Positions 8,288 through 18,641 of a stretch of DNA of 64,000 bases are shown here, one piece after another (the first letter of the stretch is position 1; each line of letters starts with the position of its first letter). A model generated the notes under the pieces. The model was not told where the DNA came from, searched no databases, and was given only the letters and a program-made list of their open reading frames with translations. Location: positions 372,001-436,000 of the forward strand of contig NZ_JAPWHB010000006.1 of the NCBI RefSeq assembly GCF_027214025.1. The letters are read 5' to 3'. Source of the DNA: Parahoeflea alexandrii (GTDB lineage: Bacteria; Pseudomonadota; Alphaproteobacteria; Rhizobiales; Rhizobiaceae). A program made the position numbers and the translations under genes.

Positions 8288-9325
8288 GTGGTCGAGATTA
8301 CCATTCCGAAGCCTGATGACTGGCACCTGCACCTGCGCGACGGCGCCATGCTCGAAGGCGTTCTGCCCTACAGCGCCAGGCATTTCGCCCGCGCCATCAT
8401 CATGCCCAACCTGGTGCCGCCGGTGGTGACCAGTGCTGACGCGAAAGCCTACCGCGACCGCATCATGGCAGCATTGCCGGAGGGACTCGATTTCACCCCG
8501 CTGATGACGCTCTATCTGACGGAAGGCACCGATGCCGCGGACGTGGCCAGCGCCCATGCCTCGGGGCTGGTGACCGCGGTGAAACTCTATCCCGCAGGTG
8601 CCACCACCAACTCCCATTCCGGCGTCCGCGATCTTGCCAAGGTCATGCCGGTACTCGAGAAAATGGCCGAGATCGGCATGCCGCTGTGCATTCACGGCGA
8701 AGTCACCGATCCGGCGGTCGACATATTTGACCGCGAGGCCGTGTTCATTGAAACCGTGCTTGATCCGCTGCGCCGCAAACTGCCCGAGCTCAGGATCACG
8801 CTCGAGCACATCACGACCTCCAATGGCGTAGACTACGTCATGGGCTCGGACGCCAACCTGGCCGGCAGCATCACCACCCATCACCTGATGATCAACCGCA
8901 ACGCCATTCTCGCCGGCGGCATCAAGCCGCATTACTACTGCCTGCCGGTCGCCAAGCGCGAGAGCCACCGGCTGGCGCTGCGCAAGGCCGCGACCTCCGG
9001 CGACAAGCGCTTCTTTCTCGGAACCGATTCCGCCCCGCATGTCGATCCGTTGAAGGAATGCGCCTGCGGCTGCGCCGGCATCTTCACCTCGATCAACACG
9101 CTGTCCTGCCTCGCCCATGTCTTCGAGGAGGACAATGCGCTCGACAAGCTGGCCGGCTTTGCCAGCCTCAACGGACCGGCCTGGTACGGACTGCCGGTCA
9201 ACAGCGAGACCGTGACGCTGGTGCGGCGCGACGAGCCGGTGTCCTGGCCCGGCAAGATCGAGACCGGCGACGGGTCGGTGACGGTGTTCGACCCGCTGGT
9301 GCCCATCCACTGGGAAGTTGCCTGA
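8288..9325 (+). CDS. pyrC: Dihydroorotase (type II)
   Basis: A zinc amidohydrolase that cyclises N-carbamoyl-L-aspartate to dihydroorotate in pyrimidine synthesis. The metal ligands are visible: H13 and H15 in WHLHLR, the carbamylated Lys in [13 protein letters not shown], His in IHGEVTD and LEHITT, and Asp in GTDSAPH. At 345 aa and with these motifs it is the short E. coli type rather than the long Bacillus type. The start is GTG at 8288 after AGGGAG. pyrE follows about 90 bp downstream on the same strand, so the two form a pyrimidine pair. Confidence 0.96.
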   Translation: MVEITIPKPDDWHLHLRDGAMLEGVLPYSARHFARAIIMPNLVPPVVTSADAKAYRDRIMAALPEGLDFTPLMTLYLTEGTDAADVASAHASGLVTAVKLYPAGATTNSHSGVRDLAKVMPVLEKMAEIGMPLCIHGEVTDPAVDIFDREAVFIETVLDPLRRKLPELRITLEHITTSNGVDYVMGSDANLAGSITTHHLMINRNAILAGGIKPHYYCLPVAKRESHRLALRKAATSGDKRFFLGTDSAPHVDPLKECACGCAGIFTSINTLSCLAHVFEEDNALDKLAGFASLNGPAWYGLPVNSETVTLVRRDEPVSWPGKIETGDGSVTVFDPLVPIHWEVA

Positions 9326-9417
9326 GCGCTCTTTAATCCGCTGGTCCGAACTGGTATTCGGATCGCCGAAACCCTTGCCGGAGCGAATGTTCGGGCCCGA
9401 CCCTGGAGGCAACGCCG

Positions 9418-10113
9418 ATGTTTTCCAACACGTTTCCCGACAAGGCGAAGATCGCCGAACTTGTCGCCAGCCAGCTGCTGGAAATCAAGGCTGTGCATTT
9501 CAACGCCACCGAGCCCTACAAGTTGGCTTCCGGAATGATGAGCCCGGTCTATATCGATTGCCGCAAGCTGATCTCCTATCCGCGCATCCGCTCCGCCGTG
9601 ATGGATTTTGCCGCGGCAACGATCATGTCGGAAGCCGGTTTCGAGCAGTTCGATTGTGTGGCCGGCGGCGAGACGGCGGGCATTCCCTTTGCCGCCTTCC
9701 TCGCCGAACGGCTCGGCCTGCCGATGATCTACGTGCGCAAGAAGCCCAAGGGCCACGGTCGCAACGCCCAGATCGAGGGTGAACTGCCGGAAGGCTCGCG
9801 GGTGCTGGTGATCGAGGACCTGACCACCGCCGGCGGATCGATGTTCACTTTCATCGACGCCATCCGCGCGGCGGGCTGCACCGTCGATCACGGCATAGCG
9901 CTGTTCTATTACGGCATTTTCGAAGAGGCCGGTAAGCGCTTCGCCAACGGCAATGTCGAGCTGCATTACCTCGCCACCTGGCGCGATGTGCTGGCCGCGG
10001 CGACCCGGCAGCAGTCCTTCGATCCGGCGACGTTGAAGTCGGTGGAAGCTTTTCTTGACGCACCGCTCAAATGGTCGGCCCAGCATGGCGGCGTTTCCGA
10101 ACTTCCGGCTTAA
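9418..10113 (+). CDS. pyrE: Orotate phosphoribosyltransferase
   Basis: Transfers phosphoribose from PRPP to orotate, giving OMP. The PRPP-binding motif [13 protein letters not shown] is present in the second half, and the catalytic loop around [15 protein letters not shown] is intact. The length of 231 aa is the usual alphaproteobacterial form. The ATG at 9418 follows CTGGAGGCAACGCCG. It lies directly downstream of pyrC. Confidence 0.96.
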   Translation: MFSNTFPDKAKIAELVASQLLEIKAVHFNATEPYKLASGMMSPVYIDCRKLISYPRIRSAVMDFAAATIMSEAGFEQFDCVAGGETAGIPFAAFLAERLGLPMIYVRKKPKGHGRNAQIEGELPEGSRVLVIEDLTTAGGSMFTFIDAIRAAGCTVDHGIALFYYGIFEEAGKRFANGNVELHYLATWRDVLAAATRQQSFDPATLKSVEAFLDAPLKWSAQHGGVSELPA

Positions 10114-10158
10114 CCCCGGCAAACCCTGTCCGCCTGGGCGGCATGTGGAGGACACGAG

Positions 10159-11082
10159 ATGATCATCTGTTGCGGCGAAGCGCTGATCGACATGCTGCCC
10201 CGGACGACGACGCAAGGCGAAGACGCGTTCTCGCCCTATGCCGGCGGATCGGTGTTCAACACGGCGCTGGCGCTCGGACGGCTGGGATTGAAGACCGGCT
10301 TTTTCACCGGTCTTTCAAGCGACATGTTCGGCGACATCCTGCGCCAGGCGCTCGACAAGAGCGGCGTCGACCACGGCTATTGCGCCACGCTGGACCTGCA
10401 CACAACGCTGGCCTTTGTGCGGCTGGTCAACGGCCAGGCGAGCTACGCGTTCTTCGACGAGAACACAGCCGGCCGGATGATCACCGAGGCGCATCTGCCT
10501 GCGCTCGGCGATGAGGTGGAAGCCCTGCATTTCGGCGCCATCAGCCTGATCCCGGATCCCTGCGGCGCCACCTATGAAAGCCTGATGCGGCGCGAGCATG
10601 GATCGCGCGTCATTTCGCTCGATCCCAACATCCGGCCCGGTTTCATCACCGATGCCGCAAGGCACCGCGCTCGCATCGATCGCATGATCGCCATGAGCGA
10701 CATCGTCAAGATGTCGGACGAAGACCTCGAATGGTTTGGCATGCCGGACATGGAAACCGCCGCCAGGACCTGGCTCGGGCAGGGACCCAGCCTCGTCGTC
10801 TTCACCCGTGGCGCCAGGGGCGCCATCGGCTTTAGCCGCGAGCACACGGTCGAGGTCGACGGCGTGGCGGTCACGGTTGCCGACACAGTGGGCGCCGGCG
10901 ACACCTTCAACGCCGGCATTCTCGCCTCGCTCAAGCGCGACAATGTTCTGACCAAGCAGGCTATGAAGGCCCTGTCCGCAGACGCCATCGGCAACGCGCT
11001 CGGCCTCGGCGCCAGGGCGGCGGCCGTCACCGTCTCGCGTCCGGGCGCCAATCCACCCTGGGCCGGCGAAATCGGTTTCTGA
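10159..11082 (+). CDS. PfkB-family carbohydrate kinase (fructokinase-like)
   Basis: A ribokinase/PfkB-fold sugar kinase of 307 aa. It shows the N-terminal CCGEALIDM strand with substrate Asp, the GGSVFNTALALGRLG motif and the C-terminal anion-hole signature VGAGDTFNAG with catalytic Asp. Fructose is the likely substrate by resemblance to fructokinases annotated next to pgi in rhizobia; pgi is the adjacent convergent gene, which fits a hexose-phosphate role (inference). The ATG follows GTGGAGGACACGAG. Its TGA directly abuts the pgi stop codon on the other strand, with no spacer for a terminator. Confidence 0.88.
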   Translation: MIICCGEALIDMLPRTTTQGEDAFSPYAGGSVFNTALALGRLGLKTGFFTGLSSDMFGDILRQALDKSGVDHGYCATLDLHTTLAFVRLVNGQASYAFFDENTAGRMITEAHLPALGDEVEALHFGAISLIPDPCGATYESLMRREHGSRVISLDPNIRPGFITDAARHRARIDRMIAMSDIVKMSDEDLEWFGMPDMETAARTWLGQGPSLVVFTRGARGAIGFSREHTVEVDGVAVTVADTVGAGDTFNAGILASLKRDNVLTKQAMKALSADAIGNALGLGARAAAVTVSRPGANPPWAGEIGF

Positions 11083-12750
11083 TCAGCCGCGCATCTCGCG
11101 GATAGTCTGTGCCAGCAGCAGGGTCGAGCTGTCATGGCCTTCGCCCTGGCTCTCACCCTTGACCACCGGCAACAGTGCGGTGGCGAGTTCCTTGCCGAGT
11201 TCCACGCCCCACTGGTCAAACGCATTGATGCCGAAGATCTGGGCTTCGACAAACACCCGGTGCTCGTAAAGCGCGATCAGCCGCCCGAGCGCGAATGGCG
11301 TCAACTTGTCATAGACAAAGGTGATCGACGGCCGGTTGCCCGGAAACGTCTTGTGCGGCGCCAACCGGTCGGCCTCGCTCTCCGAAGCGCCGCCGGCAAT
11401 CAGTTGCGCGCGCGCTTCTTCCGTAGTGCGGCCGCGCATCAGCGCCTCCGACTGGGCCAGGCAATTGGCGATCAGCAACTGGTGCTGGTGCTTGAGATGC
11501 GGCTCGTGGCCGTTGGCGGCGATCATGAATTCGACCGGGCTCACGTCGGTGCCTTGGTGCAGCAGCTGGAAGAACGCATGCTGGCCATTGGTCCCCGGCT
11601 CGCCCCAGACGATCGGCCCGGACGCCGTGTCCACCGGTTTGCCGTCAAGACCGACCGACTTGCCGTTCGATTCCATGTCGAGCTGCTGCAGATAGGCCGG
11701 AAACCTTGAAAGCCGCTGGTCATAGGGAATGATCGCCCGGCTCGGATAGCCGCAGACCAGACGGTGCCAGATGCCCAGAAGCCCCAGCAGCATCGGCAGG
11801 TTCTCGCCTAGGGGAGCGGACTTGAAATGCTCGTCCATGGCCCGCGCGCCGGCAAGAAACGCGGCGAAATCATGCTTGCCGATAGCGATCATCAGCGGCA
11901 GTCCGATGGCCGACCACAGCGAGTAGCGGCCGCCGACCCAGTCCCAGAAACCGAAGACGCGGCTCTCGTCGAGACCGAACTTGGCCACCTTGTCGAGCGC
12001 GGTCGAAAGCGCCGCGAAATGCTGGCCGACGGCACTTTCGCCGAGCTTCGAAACGATGAATTCGCGCGCCGTGGCCGCGTTAGTCATGGTCTCGATGGTG
12101 GTGAAGGTCTTCGAGGCAACGATGATCAGCGTGGTTTCCGGATCAAGCCCCGAAAGCGTGTCGGCGATATGTGCGCCATCGACATTGGAGACGAAGTGCA
12201 GCCGCGGTCCGTCATGATAGGGCGAAAGGGCAAGCGTGGCCATCACCGGGCCGAGATCCGATCCGCCAATGCCGATATTGACGACATCGGTGAACGGCTT
12301 GCCGGTTGCGCCACGGATCGAACCGCTGCGTATCCCGTCCGAGAACGCGCCCATGGCGTCAAGCACCGCGTGCACCTGCGGCACCACGTTTTCGCCGCCG
12401 ACACGAATGTCGGCGTTTGGTGCTGCCCGCAAGGCAGTGTGCAGCACGGCGCGGCCCTCGGTCGTGTTGATTGCCTCGCCGGCAAACATCCGGTCCCGCT
12501 GCGCTTCCACGCCCGCGGCCTTCGCCAGTGCGGAAAGCAGCGCCAGCGTCTCGTCATTCACCGCGCATTTGGAAAAATCCATCCTCAGATCGTCAAGCCC
12601 GACGGTGTAGCGGGGGGCACGCCCGGAATCCGCGGCAAAGGCAGCCCGCAGATCGCGGGGCGCTTCGCTTTCCAGGTGGGACTTGAGGTCGGACAAAGCC
12701 TGATGGATGGTCTTCGACAAAGCATGGGCCTCCGTGTTTGGGATACCCAC
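11083..12750 (-). CDS. pgi: Glucose-6-phosphate isomerase
   Basis: Interconverts glucose-6-phosphate and fructose-6-phosphate. Two SIS domains carry the expected signatures: [30 protein letters not shown] with the active-site region, and [10 protein letters not shown] near the C-terminus. The length of 555 aa is close to the 541-549 aa typical of bacterial Pgi, so the ATG at 12750 could be a few codons early. It is transcribed against the PfkB kinase. A strong hairpin lies just upstream, separating it from fadD. Confidence 0.95.
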   Translation of the reverse strand: MGIPNTEAHALSKTIHQALSDLKSHLESEAPRDLRAAFAADSGRAPRYTVGLDDLRMDFSKCAVNDETLALLSALAKAAGVEAQRDRMFAGEAINTTEGRAVLHTALRAAPNADIRVGGENVVPQVHAVLDAMGAFSDGIRSGSIRGATGKPFTDVVNIGIGGSDLGPVMATLALSPYHDGPRLHFVSNVDGAHIADTLSGLDPETTLIIVASKTFTTIETMTNAATAREFIVSKLGESAVGQHFAALSTALDKVAKFGLDESRVFGFWDWVGGRYSLWSAIGLPLMIAIGKHDFAAFLAGARAMDEHFKSAPLGENLPMLLGLLGIWHRLVCGYPSRAIIPYDQRLSRFPAYLQQLDMESNGKSVGLDGKPVDTASGPIVWGEPGTNGQHAFFQLLHQGTDVSPVEFMIAANGHEPHLKHQHQLLIANCLAQSEALMRGRTTEEARAQLIAGGASESEADRLAPHKTFPGNRPSITFVYDKLTPFALGRLIALYEHRVFVEAQIFGINAFDQWGVELGKELATALLPVVKGESQGEGHDSSTLLLAQTIREMRG

Positions 12751-12759
12751 CTATGCGGC

Positions 12760-12794
12760 GAGGCCCGCGGGAAATCAAGTTTCCCGCGGGCCTC
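12760..12794 (-). terminator. Hairpin terminator downstream of fadD
   Basis: A perfect 15 bp stem, GAGGCCCGCGGGAAA with its complement, around a 5-base loop. It sits between the fadD stop (12819) and the pgi start (12750), both on the minus strand. There is no T tract on the exit side, so factor-independent termination is plausible but not certain. Confidence 0.7.
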
Positions 12795-12818
12795 TCTCAA
12801 TTCAGACAGGATCTTTGA

Positions 12819-14504
12819 TCAGGCGTCGCGCAGCTCGCGGCGCAGGATCTTGCCGACATTGGTCTTCGGCAGTTCATCCTTGAAGACAACGATCTTGGGC
12901 CGCTTGTAGTTGGTCAGCCCGGTGGCGCAATGCGCCTTGACGTCGGCCTCGGTCAGGTTCGGGTCCTTGCGCACGACGAACAGCTTCACCGCCTCGCCCG
13001 AATGCTCGTCCGGCACTGCAACCGCTGCTGCTTCGGCCACGCCCGGATGCGAAACAGCAACCTCCTCGACCTCGTTCGGGTAGACGTTGAAGCCCGAAAC
13101 CAGGATCATGTCCTTCTTGCGGTCGACGATCTTGGTGTAGCCGCTCTCGTCCATGAAGCCCATGTCGCCGGAGCGGAAATAGCCGTCGTCGGTCATCACC
13201 TTGGCGGTCTCGTCGGGCCGGTTCCAGTAACCCGCCATCACCTGCGGACCCTTGATGCAGATTTCGCCGACCTCGCCGAGCGGCATCGCCTTGCCGTCTT
13301 CGTTGCGGATATCGATGTATGTCGAGGGCAGCGGCAGGCCGATGGTGCCGGAGAAATCGTCGGCGTCAAACCGGTTGGCGGTGGCTACCGGAGAGGTTTC
13401 CGACAATCCGTAGCCTTCCGAAATCACGCAGCCGGTCAGTTGCTTCCAGCGCTCCGCCACCGGCCGCTGCACCGCCATGCCGCCGCCGAGCGACAACAGC
13501 AGCGGCTTGAAATTCAGCTTCTGGAAATCCTCGTTGTTGAGCAGTGCGTTGAACAGGGTGTTGAGCCCCGGGAAGACGTGAAACTCGTACTTGCCCAGCT
13601 CCTTGACGAAGCCGGGGATATCGCGCGGGTTGGGGATCAGCAAATTGTGTGCGCCTTGCGACATCCCCATCAGCGCGTTCACCGTGAGCGCGAAGATGTG
13701 ATAGAGCGGCAATGCGCAGACATAGAGCAGAACTTCGGGCTTCTGCTTCTTGATGAAGGCTGCGGGAAGCCACAGATCGTTCTGCGCCACGTTGGAAAGC
13801 ACGTTCGAATTCGTCAGCGTCGCGCCTTTCGACACGCCGGTCGTGCCGCCGGTATATTGCAGGAACGCCACATCTTCAGGAGTGCTAGCAACAGCTTTGA
13901 GAGTCTTGCTCTGGCCGGCGGAAAGCGCTGCCTTGAAACTGACATGCCCCGGCAGCGACCAGGCCGGAACCAGTTTCTTGACCTTGCGGACAACGAAGTT
14001 GACCAGGTGCCCCTTCAGTCCCAGCAGGTCGCCCATGGTCGCCACGCAGACATGCTTGACGTCGGTTCTGGAAATGACCTGCTGCAGCGTGACGGCGAAG
14101 TTCTCGAGGATGATGATCGCCTTGGCGCCCGAATCCTTGAGTTGGTGTTCGAGTTCGCGCGGAGTGTAGAGAGGATTGACATTGACCACCGTGTAGCCGG
14201 CGCGCAGCACCGCCGCCATCGCCACCGGCATCTGCAGGATGTTCGGCATCATCACCGCAACCCGGTCGCCCTTCTGAAGGCCGAGCGACTGCAGCCATGC
14301 GCCGATGGCCGAGGACAAGCTTTCCATCTCGGAATAGGTGATGGTCTTGCCCATGCAGGTATAGGCAGGGCGGCCGGCAAAACGCTTGAACGAATCCTCG
14401 ATCAACGCCGCGACGGATGAATATTGCAGCGAGCCGATATCGGCGGCGGTGTTTGGCGGGTAGGATGCCAGCCAGATGCGGTCTTTGGCAGCAGTCGTAT
14501 TCAT
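12819..14504 (-). CDS. fadD: Long-chain fatty acid-CoA ligase
   Basis: Activates fatty acids to acyl-CoA with ATP, the step that feeds beta-oxidation. Adenylate-forming motifs are intact: the P-loop QYTGGTTGVSKGA, the GYGLSETSP motif, YFRSGDMG, and DRKKDMILVSGFNVYPNEVEE at the hinge before the C-terminal domain. The length of 561 aa is normal for FadD. A palindromic operator of the same kind as that before the acyl-CoA dehydrogenase operon at 55 kb lies 123 bp upstream of the start, which suggests control by the MerR regulator encoded at 55.6 kb. A hairpin terminates the unit before pgi. Confidence 0.95.
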   Translation of the reverse strand: MNTTAAKDRIWLASYPPNTAADIGSLQYSSVAALIEDSFKRFAGRPAYTCMGKTITYSEMESLSSAIGAWLQSLGLQKGDRVAVMMPNILQMPVAMAAVLRAGYTVVNVNPLYTPRELEHQLKDSGAKAIIILENFAVTLQQVISRTDVKHVCVATMGDLLGLKGHLVNFVVRKVKKLVPAWSLPGHVSFKAALSAGQSKTLKAVASTPEDVAFLQYTGGTTGVSKGATLTNSNVLSNVAQNDLWLPAAFIKKQKPEVLLYVCALPLYHIFALTVNALMGMSQGAHNLLIPNPRDIPGFVKELGKYEFHVFPGLNTLFNALLNNEDFQKLNFKPLLLSLGGGMAVQRPVAERWKQLTGCVISEGYGLSETSPVATANRFDADDFSGTIGLPLPSTYIDIRNEDGKAMPLGEVGEICIKGPQVMAGYWNRPDETAKVMTDDGYFRSGDMGFMDESGYTKIVDRKKDMILVSGFNVYPNEVEEVAVSHPGVAEAAAVAVPDEHSGEAVKLFVVRKDPNLTEADVKAHCATGLTNYKRPKIVVFKDELPKTNVGKILRRELRDA

Positions 14505-14626
14505 GATGTCTCACTCCCTTTTTATCCGGCTGTGGGCGCATGCCGCGGACTGGCTGCTGCCCCTCTTCCCTCACTCCGGTATTTAAAAGATTTAGAATGC
14601 CACGATGTCGGTTGCAATGCCTTCCC

Positions 14627-14642
14627 TTGACGTAAACGTCAA
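14627..14642. promoter_or_regulatory. Putative MerR/LiuR-type operator upstream of fadD
   Basis: A 16-base dyad, TTGACGTAAACGTCAA, with 7-base perfect arms around a 2-base centre, followed by a further TTGACG half-site at 14646-14651. The same arms recur at 55368-55389 upstream of the beta-oxidation operon. MerR-family regulators of fatty-acid and branched-chain amino-acid catabolism (LiuR) bind AT-centred ACGT-containing palindromes; assignment to the MerR protein at 55634 is inference. Confidence 0.65.
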
Positions 14643-14717
14643 AACTTGACGCATTATTTTGTCGCTGCCGATCGATATCTGCGGTTTGCCGATTTCCGTT
14701 GCCGATGGCAGCCGGGT

Positions 14718-15602
14718 TCAGCCGCCGATCGCGTCGGCGCCCCTGCCGGTAATGGCCTCGTCGATCGCCCCGATCGCACCTTCGTCCTTTCCGGCATAGG
14801 GCAGTTCCGTCAGGATGGTCCGGATGACATTGATCCGCGCCCGGCGTTTGTCATTGGCCCGCACCACGGTCCACGGGGCATGATCGGTATGCGTTTCCCT
14901 GAGCATCAGGTTGCGCATCTCGGTGTAGTCATCCCACTTGTTCAGGCTCGCGATGTCCATAGGCGACAGTTTCCAGGCCTTGAGCTTGCTGTGACGGCGG
15001 TCGTGGAAGCGCTTGAGCTGCATCTCGCGGCCGATATTGAGCCAGAACTTGAACAGGTGAATGCCCGCCTTCACCGGCATGCGTTCGAAGTGCGGGGTTT
15101 CCTCGAGAAAATGCGCATGCTGCTCGGGCGTGCAAAAACCCATCACCGGCTCGACGCCGGCGCGGTTGTACCAGGAGCGGTCGAACATCACGAATTCGCC
15201 CGAAGTCGGGAAGTGATCGACATAGCGCTGATAGTACCATTGCCCGCGTTCGGTTTCGGTTGGCTTGGGCAAGGCCACGATCCGGGCCGAGCGCGGGTTC
15301 ATGTAGGCCCGGGTCGCACCGATGGAGCCGCCCTTGCCGGCCGCATCGCGGCCTTCAAACACCGCGATAACCCGGTTGCCGGTCTCGCCGAGCCAGGTCT
15401 GGACCTTGACCAGTTCGATCTGCAGCGCTTCGAGCGTGTCCTCGTATTCGTCGCGGTCGAGCTTCTTCTTGTAGGGATAGTTGTCCGATGTGAAGGCATT
15501 GTCATCCACCCAGTCCGGCAGCTTCGGATCGTCAATGTCGAAGGTCCTCAGCTTGCCGTTGACCTTGATCTCGACTGCCCGGCTGGTTTTATCGGTGCTC
15601 AT
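14718..15602 (-). CDS. ppk2: Polyphosphate kinase 2
   Basis: A PPK2-family kinase that uses polyphosphate to phosphorylate nucleoside diphosphates or monophosphates. It has the Walker A-like [11 protein letters not shown], a lid region, and Walker B with [17 protein letters not shown]. About 294 aa, a single PPK2 domain. The frame is open from GTG at 15605, but ATG at 15602 is better spaced from AGGGGA. The gene starts 57 bp after the fumC stop on the same strand, so the two are probably co-transcribed. Whether it is class I or another class cannot be decided from motifs alone. Confidence 0.92.
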   Translation of the reverse strand: MSTDKTSRAVEIKVNGKLRTFDIDDPKLPDWVDDNAFTSDNYPYKKKLDRDEYEDTLEALQIELVKVQTWLGETGNRVIAVFEGRDAAGKGGSIGATRAYMNPRSARIVALPKPTETERGQWYYQRYVDHFPTSGEFVMFDRSWYNRAGVEPVMGFCTPEQHAHFLEETPHFERMPVKAGIHLFKFWLNIGREMQLKRFHDRRHSKLKAWKLSPMDIASLNKWDDYTEMRNLMLRETHTDHAPWTVVRANDKRRARINVIRTILTELPYAGKDEGAIGAIDEAITGRGADAIGG

Positions 15603-15659
15603 CACGTGTTCCCCTGGAAACGGTCTTCATCTGCAAAACAACCCATCATCGCGGATGTT

Positions 15660-17051
15660 TCAACCGGGATGGGTCATGTCTTCGGGACGGACAATACGGT
15701 CGTAATCGGCGGCTGTCACGAGGCCGCTCTTAAGAGCTTCCTTGCGCAGTGTGGTGCCGTTTGCGTGCGCCTTCTTGGCGATCGCCGCCGCGTTGTCATA
15801 ACCGATAGTGGGTGCAAGCGCGGTCACCAGCATCAGCGAGCGCTCGAGCGCCGCCTTGATGTTGTCCTCGCGCGCCTCGATTCCAGTCACGCAATTGTCG
15901 GTAAACGAGACCGAGGCGTCGGCCAGCAGTTGCACCGACTGAAGGAAATTGTAGGCCATCACCGGGTTGTAGACGTTGAGCTCGAAATGCCCCTGGCTGC
16001 CGGCGAAGCTCAATGCCGCATTGTTGCCGAACACCTGGACGCAGACCTGGGTCATCGCCTCGCATTGCGTCGGGTTGACCTTGCCCGGCATGATCGAGGA
16101 GCCGGGTTCGTTCTCGGGCAGTGCCAGTTCGCCCAGGCCCGAACGCGGACCCGAGCCGAGGAAGCGGATGTCGTTGGCTATCTTGAACAGCGCCGCCGCC
16201 GCGGCATTGATGGCGCCGTGAGAGAACACCATCGCGTCATGGGCGGCCAGCGCCTCGAACTTGTTGGGAGCGGTGACGAACGGCAGCCCGGTGATGGCAG
16301 CGACACGCTCGGCAACCTTCTCCGCGAAGCCTACCGGAGCGTTCAGGCCGGTGCCGACCGCCGTGCCGCCTTGCGCCAGTTCACAAAGGCCGGGCAGCGT
16401 CATCTCTATCCGCTTGATCGATGAAGCCACCTGCGCGGCGTATCCGCTGAACTCCTGGCCGAGCATCAGCGGTGTTGCGTCTTGCGTATGGGTGCGGCCG
16501 ATCTTGATGATCCCGGCAAAGGCTTTCGCTTTCTCGTCGAGTGCCGCGTGCAGGTGTTTCAGCGCCGGCAGCAGCTGATGAACGACCTGCTCGGCACAGG
16601 CGATGTGCATGGCTGTCGGATAGGTGTCGTTGGAAGACTGGCTCATGTTGACGTGATCGTTCGGATGAACCGGTTTCTTCGAGCCCATCTCGCCGCCCAT
16701 CATCTCGATGGCGCGGTTGGAAATCACCTCGTTGGCATTCATATTGGACTGGGTGCCCGAACCGGTCTGCCAGACCACCAGCGGAAAATGCGCATCGAGC
16801 TTGCCGTCGATGACTTCCTGCGCCGCGGCCACGATGGCGGCGCCGATCTCGGGATCGAGCCGGCCCAGCTCCATGTTGGTTTCCGCTGCGGCGCGCTTGA
16901 CGATCCCGAGCGCCCGCACGATCGAAAGCGGCTGCTTTTCCCAGCCGATCCTGAAATTGCCGAGCGAGCGCTGTGCCTGCGCCCCCCAGTATCTGTCCGC
17001 CGCCACTTCGATCGGACCAAAGCTGTCGGTTTCGGTTCTGTAGCTGGACAT
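15660..17051 (-). CDS. fumC: Fumarate hydratase class II
   Basis: The iron-independent TCA-cycle fumarase converting fumarate to L-malate. The superfamily signature [15 protein letters not shown] with the flexible catalytic loop is present, as are the [10 protein letters not shown] and [11 protein letters not shown] active-site segments. I chose the ATG at 17051 ([13 protein letters not shown]) because homologues begin there; the frame is open from 17069 and an AAAAGG element fits either start. The length is 463 aa. It is divergent from phoR. Confidence 0.94.
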   Translation of the reverse strand: MSSYRTETDSFGPIEVAADRYWGAQAQRSLGNFRIGWEKQPLSIVRALGIVKRAAAETNMELGRLDPEIGAAIVAAAQEVIDGKLDAHFPLVVWQTGSGTQSNMNANEVISNRAIEMMGGEMGSKKPVHPNDHVNMSQSSNDTYPTAMHIACAEQVVHQLLPALKHLHAALDEKAKAFAGIIKIGRTHTQDATPLMLGQEFSGYAAQVASSIKRIEMTLPGLCELAQGGTAVGTGLNAPVGFAEKVAERVAAITGLPFVTAPNKFEALAAHDAMVFSHGAINAAAAALFKIANDIRFLGSGPRSGLGELALPENEPGSSIMPGKVNPTQCEAMTQVCVQVFGNNAALSFAGSQGHFELNVYNPVMAYNFLQSVQLLADASVSFTDNCVTGIEAREDNIKAALERSLMLVTALAPTIGYDNAAAIAKKAHANGTTLRKEALKSGLVTAADYDRIVRPEDMTHPG

Positions 17052-17191
17052 TCCGGGCATCCTTTTCATGTGATTGCATGTCGGGCGGGGCGGCTTCTCA
17101 ATTGAAAGGCCACATCGTCATTGTGATTTCAAGTTGTGCGGTTAAACAAGTAGAGCAGTGGGGACGTGAGCAAGTCCGGGCGGGGGAGACG

Positions 17192-18496
17192 ATGGTCGAA
17201 AACACACAGGATCTGCAGGAAGGCGAGGACACCCGGCCCGGCCTGGTATCACGGTTGAGAACCCAGATCCTTCCGCTTGCCCTGGGCGCCGTGGCGGCAC
17301 TTGCCTCGGTTCCCGCGGGCGTCGCGCCCTGGCAGGCAGCCATCGGCTACGCGGTCTTCGCCGCGGCGCTGCTCTTCTGGCCGACGGGCAGGAGGGCTGC
17401 CCGGAAGCGGGCGGAAAAGAAGGCGGCCAATTCGGCCCTCCCGGATTTCGCGATCATCGAAGCATTGGACATGCCGACGCTCGTTTTTGACTGGGAAACG
17501 CAGATTGTCCGCCAGAACGCCGCGGCGCGGTCGCTGGTCGGCGCCTATCCCGAGCGTGCGGCGCTCTCCGCGCGAATAAGGTCACCGGTCATTCTCGACC
17601 TGGTGGCGCGGGTTGTGGCCCGCGGAATCCCCGAAAGCGTGGAGTACTCCGAACGGGTGCCGTCCGAACGCTGGCACGAGGTTCGCGTGGCCCCGGTCGC
17701 CACGGCCGCTGAGCCCGGCAAGCGGCTGTTCGTGCTGACATTCCGCGATCTGACCGAAGCCCGGCGCATGGACCGGATGCGGACCGACTTCGTCGCCAAT
17801 GCCAGCCACGAGCTCCGGACCCCGCTCGCCTCGCTCATGGGCTTCATCGAGACCATGCAGGGGCCGGCGCGCAACGATGAAGCCGCACGCACCCGGTTTT
17901 TCGGCATCATGCTCGAACAGGCACAGCGAATGGCCCGTCTGATCGACGATCTTCTGTCCCTCTCCCGGCTGGAGATGCGGGCCCATGTCGCGCCTGAGGG
18001 TGAGGTCGATCTCGGGCGCACCGTTACTCATGTCGTCGATACCTTGAAACCGATGGCGAAGGATCTCGGTGTCGAGATCGCGCTGACACTGCCCGCAGAA
18101 CCGCTTGTCGTCACCGGCGATGTCGACGAACTGATCCAGGTCTTCTCCAACCTCATCGAGAATGCCTGCAAATATGGCCAGACCGGCAAGCGCGTCGAGG
18201 TCACGGTCGCCGACACCGAGGCCGAAGGCGCGCATGTCACGGTGAAGGATTTCGGTCCCGGCATTGCCAAGGAACATGTCCCCCGCCTGACCGAACGGTT
18301 CTATCGCGTGGATGTCGAGACCAGCAGAGCCAAAAAGGGAACCGGTCTCGGCCTGGCGATCGTCAAACACATTCTTGCGCGGCACCGGGCGCGGCTGGTT
18401 GTTCGCTCCACACCGGGCGAAGGATCGGCTTTCACTGTCAAATTCGGCCGCACCGAGTCTGGTAGCAATGCGAAGTCTGAAGAATTATACAATTAA
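17192..18496 (+). CDS. phoR: Phosphate regulon sensor histidine kinase
   Basis: Membrane sensor kinase partner of PhoB. Two closely spaced hydrophobic segments lie near residues 30-60, followed by a PAS-type region. Next come a HisKA domain with phospho-acceptor H206 in ASHELRTPL, and a HATPase domain with the N box (NLIENACKYG), DFGPGIAKEH and GTGLGLAIVKH. The length is 434 aa. The ATG at 17192 follows a strong GGGGGAGA; the longer open frame upstream runs back into fumC and is rejected. It is the first gene of the phosphate locus and is separated from pstS by the PHO box. Confidence 0.93.
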   Translation: MVENTQDLQEGEDTRPGLVSRLRTQILPLALGAVAALASVPAGVAPWQAAIGYAVFAAALLFWPTGRRAARKRAEKKAANSALPDFAIIEALDMPTLVFDWETQIVRQNAAARSLVGAYPERAALSARIRSPVILDLVARVVARGIPESVEYSERVPSERWHEVRVAPVATAAEPGKRLFVLTFRDLTEARRMDRMRTDFVANASHELRTPLASLMGFIETMQGPARNDEAARTRFFGIMLEQAQRMARLIDDLLSLSRLEMRAHVAPEGEVDLGRTVTHVVDTLKPMAKDLGVEIALTLPAEPLVVTGDVDELIQVFSNLIENACKYGQTGKRVEVTVADTEAEGAHVTVKDFGPGIAKEHVPRLTERFYRVDVETSRAKKGTGLGLAIVKHILARHRARLVVRSTPGEGSAFTVKFGRTESGSNAKSEELYN

Positions 18497-18511
18497 AAAC
18501 AGTTGGATAGA

Positions 18512-18540
18512 CTGTCATAAAACAGTGATGCAACTGTCAT
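18512..18540 (+). promoter_or_regulatory. PHO box (three heptamers, 11-base period) upstream of pstS
   Basis: Heptamers CTGTCAT (18512-18518), CAGTGAT (18523-18529) and CTGTCAT (18534-18540) are spaced exactly 11 bases apart with AT-rich 4-base linkers (AAAA, GCAA). This is the direct-repeat arrangement bound by PhoB dimers in rhizobia and E. coli. The middle unit is degenerate. It lies about 100 bp before the pstS start. Confidence 0.9.
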
Positions 18541-18641
18541 AAAACGGAATCTCGAAAGGCCTAGAAAGGGCCAGCCTTAGATGGCTGACAAGCGGCTCTG
18601 CAAAAGGGCCACGCCACTCTGACCCACGACGGGAGATTCTC

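Noticed and set aside
17106-17191. PHO box upstream of phoR
   Set aside because: A few CGTCAT-like words occur but without 11-base repetition, so no site is called.
18500-18506. Possible fourth PHO heptamer (CAGTTGG)
   Set aside because: It is one base out of the 11-base register and matches the consensus poorly.
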